Program-made: the position numbers and the translations under genes
Assembly: GCA_003232385.1 (NCBI GenBank)
Contig: QIJE01000027.1
Span: 1 to 54,965, forward strand
Reading direction: 5' to 3'
From: a bacterium
GTDB lineage: Bacteria > SZUA-79 > Acidulodesulfobacterales > Acidulodesulfobacteraceae
Length of the DNA: 54,965 bases
Notes under the pieces: generated by a model
What the model was told of the DNA's origin: nothing
The model's database searches: none
What the model saw: only the letters and a program-made list of their open reading frames with translations
Part shown: one piece after another, positions 49,388 to 54,965 of the stretch
How the letters are laid out: every line of letters starts with the position of its first letter
Position numbering within the stretch: position 1 is the stretch's first letter

Positions 49388-50131
49388 ATGAATTTTAACA
49401 TTCTTATATTTACTACGGTATTTTTAATTGCGATCGTAGAGTTGAGCGAAGTAGCCGCCATAGTCTTCGTCGTCGGGGAAGATACCGGGCTATCAAGTGC
49501 CCTTGCCGGAGGATCAATCGGATTTATAGGAACCCTGTCGGTCCTGTTTATCGGAGGCATGACTCTCATAAAAACCGTTCCAATATTTACCGTAAAGTTA
49601 ATAATGGCCGCCGTACTGATATCCGCGGGGCTTTATTTTTCCTATAAACTCATCAATTTTGCATTTTATCTTACCCCTTTTTCCGAGAAAATAGGCGAAA
49701 AACCGCTTTTTAAAAAAGCGGAAACAGCCGCTGTAGTACACCGAAGATATTCCTTTAAATTCTTTATCGTTGCCTTAAACGCCGTAATAATAGAGGCTTT
49801 TGAAGTAGCCGTGGTGGCCGTTCCGCTTGCAGTTACCGAAAATCAGTGGTTTTCGGTAATTTCCGCCCTTATCATAAGTTCGATAATAATTTTAATATTA
49901 TCGATTCATTTGAGAAAATATTTCAAACGGATCCCGTCGCACTGGATTAAGGCGACTGCATCCGTTTTGCTACTAAGTTTTGGGATATACTGGGGAATTC
50001 AGGGTCTTAAGATTAACATAAAAGACGATGATTTAATTTTAATCATTCCGACGTTGGGATTTATTTTGTTAATCGTTTCCTTAATTTTCGACAAAATAGG
50101 ATACGGAATTAAAAAAAAGAAAAAGGCCTAA
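49388..50131 (+). CDS. polytopic membrane protein, possible LysE/GDT1-like or COG4280-like transporter
   Basis: A 247-residue protein with about six membrane segments. It has two half-repeats with acidic motifs in helices (VELSEVAAIVFVVGED near residue 14 and IEAFEVAVVAVPLA near 140), like transporter families of the LysE/GDT1 superfamily; I think COG4280 is the closest, from memory. The substrate is unknown. It is convergent with a RodZ-like gene and their stops overlap. A longer frame from a TTG at 49364 lies partly in the promoter, so I use the ATG at 49388. Confidence 0.6.
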   Translation: MNFNILIFTTVFLIAIVELSEVAAIVFVVGEDTGLSSALAGGSIGFIGTLSVLFIGGMTLIKTVPIFTVKLIMAAVLISAGLYFSYKLINFAFYLTPFSEKIGEKPLFKKAETAAVVHRRYSFKFFIVALNAVIIEAFEVAVVAVPLAVTENQWFSVISALIISSIIILILSIHLRKYFKRIPSHWIKATASVLLLSFGIYWGIQGLKINIKDDDLILIIPTLGFILLIVSLIFDKIGYGIKKKKKA

Positions 50132-50883
50132 GGCTTGTGTTTAGACGGAAAATCCAATGTTACAACCTGTTTTTCGGTGCCGGGTTTTCCGAGATTTTTT
50201 CCGTTATAACTCATAATGATACCGCCGGCATTGCCTATTTTGATCCTCAATCTTTTTTGAGCCCTCCAAACCTCCGTACTGCCCGGATACAACATGGAAG
50301 TTTTAGATTTTCCGCCGTCTATTTTAAATGCAACCCATGTTTTTTTGATTACCTTACCCTTTAACACTACGGCGTAATGCACTGTTTTTGTGCCGTTATG
50401 CGGTTTGCGCTCCGACGAATATTTTACGGTTCGACTGACAGATTGAAACGGAAACGTTATATGTCCCGTAACGGCAAATTTATGAACCCTAAGAATTAAG
50501 TACGACAACGTTATTACGGATATTCCCGCAAGCGTAATAATAAAGACCCTTTTTTTAAATATTTCGGCTCTGCGCCTTTCCTCTTTAAATCTTGAGCCGA
50601 CTATATCTTCCGTGTATCTTCCGTCAAAACTTTTCTTCATCTCAGGCTCAAGCAAGCCAAGTACCTTCTTGTCGTCTATCTCGAGAGCCTTAGCAATTAA
50701 CTTAACATACCCCTTTAAAAGTTGAGGTGAAGAAAACAGGGACGAATCATTGTTCTCAATAGCCTCTATATACCGCAGTCCGATTTTAGTAATTCCAGAA
50801 ATTCTCTTACGCGTAAATCCCAAAGCCTCTCTCTCGGATTTAAGGTATTCTCCCGCAGTTTTTACCGCCGTTTCCGTTTTCAT
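50128..50883 (-). CDS. RodZ-like helix-turn-helix membrane protein
   Basis: A 251-residue bitopic protein. Residues ~10-75 form a Cro/C1-type helix-turn-helix with TAGEYLKSEREALGFTRKRISGITKIGLRYIEAIE, then a linker, a membrane helix (~112-128) and a periplasmic domain with RodZ_C / DUF4115 features (VKGKVIKKTWVAFKIDG region, YPGSTEVWRA, IGNAGGIIMSYNGKNLG). In E. coli RodZ links MreB to the cell wall machinery. It lies upstream of a TPR lipoprotein's 3' end and may be transcribed with it (8-base gap). Stop codons overlap with the convergent transporter gene. Confidence 0.82.
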   Translation of the reverse strand: MKTETAVKTAGEYLKSEREALGFTRKRISGITKIGLRYIEAIENNDSSLFSSPQLLKGYVKLIAKALEIDDKKVLGLLEPEMKKSFDGRYTEDIVGSRFKEERRRAEIFKKRVFIITLAGISVITLSYLILRVHKFAVTGHITFPFQSVSRTVKYSSERKPHNGTKTVHYAVVLKGKVIKKTWVAFKIDGGKSKTSMLYPGSTEVWRAQKRLRIKIGNAGGIIMSYNGKNLGKPGTEKQVVTLDFPSKHKP

Positions 50884-50891
50884 AAAACCTT

Positions 50892-51698
50892 CTATTTGTT
50901 CGTATATAATATTATTTTTTTCAAATAATCGAATGATTTTATCCCGTATTCGCCCAATTTATTTTTATTATAGATCGAAATGAATATTTTCTTTGCCTTA
51001 TCGTATTTTTTTTGTTTAAAATATACAATTCCTTCCTTATATTTAGCCGGAATAAAAAATGCATTAAGGCTCAAGACTTTTCTGAAATTATTCATGCTTT
51101 CGTCTAATTTTCTCTTTGCAAGGTAATAATTGCCTAAGTAATAATAAGTAAGAAAATATCTTTTATCCATCAATTTGGAGATAGTCAGTATTTTTTTTGC
51201 CTTTTTAAATTCTTTTTCCGCAATATAAATTTTTCCCAATTCCGTATAGCTTTCAAAGGGACGGTCATAAAAAGGATTTTTTAGCGCCTTTTTTAAATAA
51301 ATCTTCGCCTGTTTATAATTTTTTTTCTTAATATAAATTATTGCTAAATTATAATAAGAATCGGAAAACAGGGGATTTATCTTTATGGCTTTCTTAAAAT
51401 TAAGTATCGCCTTATTTTCTCTGTCGGTCTCCATATAGACCATCCCTATCGCATTGTAATTTTTTGCCGAATTTGGATTTAACGCCTCGGCCCTAATGAA
51501 TTCCTGCATTGATTTAATAAAATTTCCGTTCCGGTAGAAACCTGCCCCCAGACCGTAATAAAGATTGGATTTAAGCTGATCTTTTTTGGAAACCTGCGCT
51601 ATGCCGCATCCTGATAATGCCGCGAAAACGCCGACCGCAATAATAAATAAGTAAAAAAATCTAAATCGTTTGATTAATCCGTTCGTTTTTTTAAGCAT
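50892..51698 (-). CDS. tetratricopeptide lipoprotein, PilW/PilF-like
   Basis: A 268-residue protein with a signal peptide and lipobox (ALSGCG), then about five to six TPR units (YYGLGAGFYRNGNFIKSMQEF, NYNAIGMVYMETDRENKAILNF, SYYNLAIIYIKKKNYKQAKIY, and so on). This matches PilF/PilW, the pilotin that helps PilQ reach the outer membrane. A general TPR lipoprotein is the alternative. It precedes the RodZ-like gene. The pilQ gene lies 2.3 kb away on the same strand. Confidence 0.72.
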   Translation of the reverse strand: MLKKTNGLIKRFRFFYLFIIAVGVFAALSGCGIAQVSKKDQLKSNLYYGLGAGFYRNGNFIKSMQEFIRAEALNPNSAKNYNAIGMVYMETDRENKAILNFKKAIKINPLFSDSYYNLAIIYIKKKNYKQAKIYLKKALKNPFYDRPFESYTELGKIYIAEKEFKKAKKILTISKLMDKRYFLTYYYLGNYYLAKRKLDESMNNFRKVLSLNAFFIPAKYKEGIVYFKQKKYDKAKKIFISIYNKNKLGEYGIKSFDYLKKIILYTNK

Positions 51699-51739
51699 AA
51701 TTAAACACCGTTAAATTAACACAACCACATAAACATTAG

Positions 51740-52660
51740 CTACTGCCGTATCGGCAACAGCTCCTCAAAATAGGTCATTTCCCTGAATTTTTTGAACCTG
51801 TCTTCTATTTCGTCGGTTTTTATTGCCGCAAATCTATTTACCGAAAAATCCTCCACGGCAAAAGAAGCCATAATATTACCGAAAACAAGCGCCTTTTTAA
51901 GATTTTCAAATGTCATATCTCCCGTGCTGTCAATGTATCCCAGAAAACCTCCGGCAAAAGAATCCCCTGCCCCGGTGGGGTCTATAACGTTCTCTAACGG
52001 ATACGCCGGAACCATAAAAAATTTATTTTCAAAAAACATCGTGGCTCCGTAAGCGCCTCTTTTTAAAATTAATATTTTTGCTCCCAATTCAAATATAGCC
52101 TTAGCGCATAAAAATATAGAAGACTCCCCGGTCAAAAGCCTTGCTTCGGATTCGTTTATAATGAATATATCCGTTCGTCCAACCGCTTCAATAAGTTTCT
52201 CCTTCTTGCCGTCGATCCAAAAATTCATAGTATCCAATGCAACTAACCTGGGAGAGTTCGCCTGATTCAGGACGTCAAGCTGAATATCCGGATCTATGTT
52301 GGCGAGGAAAAATATATCGCCCTCACAACCGCGCTGAACATCGGGCTTAAAAGAAGCAAATACACCGAGTTCCGTAGCAATGGTTTCGGGGTCGGACATA
52401 TCGTAACCGTATCTTCCCGCCCAATGAAAAGTCTTTCCGTCTTCGGTCTTTATGCCCGTAATATCAATCTGTCTATCCTTAAAAATATTTAAATGATCTC
52501 GGTCGAAATCACTGCCTACAACCCCTATTATTTTGACATCGGTTAAAAATGAAGAAGATAGAGAAAAAAAGGACGCCGACCCTCCGAGAACATCGCCGGT
52601 TTTATTAAAAGGAGTTTCCACATTATCGATCGCAATAGAGCCTACAACAGTTATAGCCAC
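51740..52660 (-). CDS. PfkB-family carbohydrate or nucleoside kinase
   Basis: A 306-residue ribokinase-fold kinase. The motifs VVGSIAIDNVETPF, LGGSASFFS near the start and the anion hole DPTGAGDSFAGGFLGYI (the catalytic Asp is the one in GAGD) are present. Its NMDTMNFWIDGKKEKL region resembles adenosine/sugar kinase homologues of delta-type bacteria. The substrate is not known. The start is GTG with GAGGTG upstream. Confidence 0.88.
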   Translation of the reverse strand: MAITVVGSIAIDNVETPFNKTGDVLGGSASFFSLSSSFLTDVKIIGVVGSDFDRDHLNIFKDRQIDITGIKTEDGKTFHWAGRYGYDMSDPETIATELGVFASFKPDVQRGCEGDIFFLANIDPDIQLDVLNQANSPRLVALDTMNFWIDGKKEKLIEAVGRTDIFIINESEARLLTGESSIFLCAKAIFELGAKILILKRGAYGATMFFENKFFMVPAYPLENVIDPTGAGDSFAGGFLGYIDSTGDMTFENLKKALVFGNIMASFAVEDFSVNRFAAIKTDEIEDRFKKFREMTYFEELLPIRQ

Positions 52661-52692
52661 ATTTCACCTCGCTTAAGACATTAATATTATAT

Positions 52693-52857
52693 TTATTTTT
52701 TCTTAACCACGGGAGACTGTATTTTGTAACCCTGCTTCGCCGCGAGATACCCCGTAGCTCCGGCTAAACCGCCTACTACTAAAAGAGCGCACCCCGTTAA
52801 AAAACTAATTGCGAAAAAAATTAACAATGCCAGAACGGCAGACCTCATTTTTTTCAA
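52693..52857 (-). CDS. small lipoprotein of 54 residues
   Basis: A short gene of 54 residues: TTG start at 52857 with GAGGAG 8 bases upstream. The protein has a basic N-terminus, a hydrophobic segment, and a lipobox FLTGCALL (Cys23), then a Gly/Ala-rich segment (VVGGLAGATGYLAAKQGY) and a basic tail ending VVKKK. This fits a small lipoprotein, possibly of the DUF3568-like type. It lies 32 bases upstream of the pfkB start on the same strand. An internal ATG at codon 4 is possible, but the ribosome binding site supports the TTG. Confidence 0.72.
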   Translation of the reverse strand: MKKMRSAVLALLIFFAISFLTGCALLVVGGLAGATGYLAAKQGYKIQSPVVKKK

Positions 52858-52888
52858 TTCAACATCTCCTCAATTACATTTTAAGGTA

Positions 52889-52917
52889 TTGAAATAAATA
52901 TTTAAAATTAGTAAAAT
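52889..52917 (+). promoter_or_regulatory. promoter of purH
   Basis: -35 TTGAAA (52889-52894), 17-base spacer, -10 TAAAAT (52912-52917), in the AT-rich gap between the small lipoprotein and purH. It gives a leader of about 60 bases. I saw no purine riboswitch in it. Confidence 0.5.
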
Positions 52918-52982
52918 ATATAAAAATCTTTTGCATATTTTACTATAGATGATATTTTAAAATCAAATTAAAACTTACAATT

Positions 52983-54554
52983 ATGAATAAAACAAGATAT
53001 GCCCTTATTTCCGTTTACGACAAGACGGGAATAATAGAATTAGCGACGCATTTGGAAATTGCCGGCTATACCGTTATCTCAACCGGCAATACGTACAATT
53101 TTTTGAAATCGGCGGGTATCGTAAATCTTAAAAAAATAGATGAAATAACCGGTTTTCCTGAAATTATGGGCGGAAGGGTAAAGACTTTGCATCCCGCAAT
53201 TTTCGGCGGGATTTTATCCGTAAGAGACGATGAAAGTCATACAAACGATTTAACAAAAAACCGCATAACGCCTATCGATTTCGTAATAGTAAACCTTTAC
53301 CCGTTTAGAGAAATGAAGGATAAGGAGATATCCTTTGAAGAAAAACTTGAATTTATCGATATAGGCGGCGTTTCTTTACTCAGGGCCGCCGCAAAGAATT
53401 TTAAGGACGTAACCGTGGCAACTGACCCCTCCGGCTATGACGACGTAATCTCATTCCTTAAGAATAAACAGGTGATCCCGACAGAAATAAAAAAGATATA
53501 TGCATACGAAGTCTTTAAGCTCACCGCGGAGTACGATCGAGAGATTGCCGGCTTTCTAAATGACGATACCGACATTTTAGAAAAAAACGCCGAAGAATTA
53601 AATATCGGCCTCAAAAAAATATTTCCGCTGAGATACGGGGAAAATCCGCATCAAAAGGCATCGTTTTACAAATTTACCGAAAGTTCGGATGAATTGGAGT
53701 CATTCAAGAAACTATCCGGAAAAGACATATCCTACAACAACCTGTCGGATATAGATTCGGCTTTAGATATTATAAAAGACTTCCGCGATACGGACGACTT
53801 TTTTTCCGTAATAGTCAAGCATACTAATCCGTGCGGAGCGGCGTTAAGCAATGTATCCTTGCAAGATGCTTTCCTTAAGGCAAGAAAAACCGACGAAACA
53901 TCTTCCTACGGCGGTATTATAGCCTTTAACAAACCCGTGGACAAAGAAACTGCTGCCGAAATCAAACCCTTTTTCGTAGAAATAATTCTAGCCCCCGAAT
54001 ACGACGAAGAGGCATTAAAAATCTTAAAATCAAAAAGAAACACCATAGTGGCTTGCTACTCTAACAAATTTGTAACCGAAAAAAAATCTTTATCATTCAA
54101 AACGGCTGTAGACGGAGTTCTCGTTCAGAAAAAAGACGATATTCCGGACGACATATCCACGTTTGAAACGGTTACGAATAAAAAAATACCGCTCACCGTT
54201 TTTAACGATCTCGTATTTGCGTGGAAAATCGCAAAACACGTGAAATCGAATGCAATAGTATATGCAAAAGACGGCATCACCGTCGGAATAGGTGCGGGAC
54301 AAATGTCCAGAATAGACAGCACCGTCTTTGCCTATCAAAAAATGAAAAATGCCTACGGCGATACGATAAAAGATTTCGTAATGGCCTCAGACGGGTTTTT
54401 TCCGTTTAAAGATTCGATTGAATATGTAGGTAAAATAGGCGTGAAAAGTATAATACAACCGGGTGGCTCCATAAGGGACGACGAGGTTGTGAACGAGGCC
54501 GACAGGTTAAACATATCTATGGTATTCACCGGCATTAGACATTTTAAACATTAA
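52983..54554 (+). CDS. purH: bifunctional AICAR formyltransferase / IMP cyclohydrolase
   Basis: A 523-residue enzyme for the last two steps of IMP synthesis. The N-terminal cyclohydrolase (MGS-like) domain has SVYDKTGI, IMGGRVKTLHP and IGGVSLLRAAAKN; the C-terminal AICARFT domain has RYGENPHQ, VKHTNPCG and SNAIVYAKDG. Full length. It starts a plus-strand operon with purD. Confidence 0.97.
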   Translation: MNKTRYALISVYDKTGIIELATHLEIAGYTVISTGNTYNFLKSAGIVNLKKIDEITGFPEIMGGRVKTLHPAIFGGILSVRDDESHTNDLTKNRITPIDFVIVNLYPFREMKDKEISFEEKLEFIDIGGVSLLRAAAKNFKDVTVATDPSGYDDVISFLKNKQVIPTEIKKIYAYEVFKLTAEYDREIAGFLNDDTDILEKNAEELNIGLKKIFPLRYGENPHQKASFYKFTESSDELESFKKLSGKDISYNNLSDIDSALDIIKDFRDTDDFFSVIVKHTNPCGAALSNVSLQDAFLKARKTDETSSYGGIIAFNKPVDKETAAEIKPFFVEIILAPEYDEEALKILKSKRNTIVACYSNKFVTEKKSLSFKTAVDGVLVQKKDDIPDDISTFETVTNKKIPLTVFNDLVFAWKIAKHVKSNAIVYAKDGITVGIGAGQMSRIDSTVFAYQKMKNAYGDTIKDFVMASDGFFPFKDSIEYVGKIGVKSIIQPGGSIRDDEVVNEADRLNISMVFTGIRHFKH

Positions 54555-54598
54555 TTCATTACCGATACATTGCTTACATTTTATAACCGGAAAAACAT

Positions 54599-54965
54599 AT
54601 GAAAATACTCGTAATAGGTTCGGGCGGAAGAGAAAGTGCAATCGTTTACGCTATAAATAAATCTAAAAAAGTTACCGATGTTTACTGCGCGCCGGGGAAC
54701 GGCGGAACGGCGGATACGGCGAAAAACGTTAATATCAAACAGGATGACGTTGAAGGACTTTTATCTTTTGCATTGGAAAATAAAATAGATTTAACGGTAG
54801 TAGGTCCGGAAGTGCCCCTTTCTATGGGAATTGCCGATGAATTTAATAAGGCGGGATTAAAAATATTCGGACCAAATAAAAAGGCTTCGCTTTTAGAGTC
54901 ATCAAAAAAATACGCAAAAGACTTTTTTAAAAGAAATTCTATTAAGACCGTTGATTATGCATCTT
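54599..54965 (+). CDS. purD: phosphoribosylamine-glycine ligase (partial)
   Basis: The first ~122 residues of GAR synthetase, the second step of purine synthesis; the window ends within the gene. The dinucleotide-like start KILVIGSGGRESAIVYAI, APGNGGTA, DLTVVGPEVPLSMGIAD and IFGPNKKASLLESSKKYAKDFF fit PurD. The usual GGREHA reads GGRESA. The start is 45 bases past purH. Confidence 0.95.
   Translation, partial: MKILVIGSGGRESAIVYAINKSKKVTDVYCAPGNGGTADTAKNVNIKQDDVEGLLSFALENKIDLTVVGPEVPLSMGIADEFNKAGLKIFGPNKKASLLESSKKYAKDFFKRNSIKTVDYAS

Noticed and set aside
1-54965. CRISPR arrays, insertion sequences, tRNA or rRNA genes
   Set aside because: No repeat-spacer series, transposase, or cloverleaf-type sequence was recognised on either strand by eye.

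Overview
The window reads as a chromosomal stretch of an AT-rich, Gram-negative (diderm) bacterium. An outer membrane is implied by a BamD-like lipoprotein, a LolB-like lipoprotein, a secretin (PilQ) with PilP, and a TatC translocase. Gene orders such as infC-rpmI-rplT-ihfA-merR, surE-pcm-rpoS, tmk-holB-ricT-metG-tatD, queA-tgt-yajC-secD-secF and recA/recX/alaS fit a 'deltaproteobacterial' (Desulfobacterota-like) lineage. Two c-type cytochromes, two TusA-like proteins and an unusual cysteine desulfurase point to an anaerobic or sulfur-rich life style. The lineage assignment is inference. I saw no insertion sequence, CRISPR array, rRNA or tRNA gene.

Layout: positions 1-29918 form one long run of genes on the minus strand. 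Read in transcription order (from 29918 down) it holds the cell-shape genes mreBCD; a SurA/PpiD-like periplasmic protein, a LarE-like sulfur transferase and an inositol-phosphatase-family protein; mrdA-rodA; pgpA-cinA; recA-pilT-recX-alaS; two outer-membrane lipoproteins (LolB-like, BamD); infC-rpmI-rplT-ihfA-merR; surE-pcm-rpoS; a kinase/ATPase fusion with two membrane-linked glycosyltransferases; apt; a cytochrome c; and iscS-iscU-tusA. A cut-off cytochrome gene lies at the left edge.

From 30112 the strand alternates: a YhaM-like exoribonuclease (+), then a minus-strand operon tmk-holB-[RicT::MetRS fusion]-[TatD::radical SAM fusion]. Divergent from it is a plus-strand run queA-tgt-yajC-secD-secF-recJ-pilM-pilN-pilO. 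This meets pilP-pilQ-tatC, which come from the other strand and end 2 bases from pilO. The right end has a second tusA, a small membrane transporter-like gene, a RodZ-like protein, a TPR lipoprotein, a PfkB sugar kinase, an unusually short lipoprotein, purH and the start of purD.

Points that stand out: (1) the cysteine desulfurase lacks its PLP-binding lysine (Arg203) and is preceded by a near-perfect IscR type-1-like operator; (2) RicT (PSP1) is fused in frame to methionyl-tRNA synthetase and the next gene is a TatD-radical SAM fusion, so two successive genes of one operon are fusions; (3) infC seems to begin at an AUA codon; (4) the pilMNOPQ cluster is split into two convergent halves with tatC at the junction; (5) the LarE-like protein has a degenerate PP-loop. 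No wholly novel multi-gene defence or mobile system was found; the best candidate for an under-described system is the iscS(K-to-R)-iscU-tusA unit.
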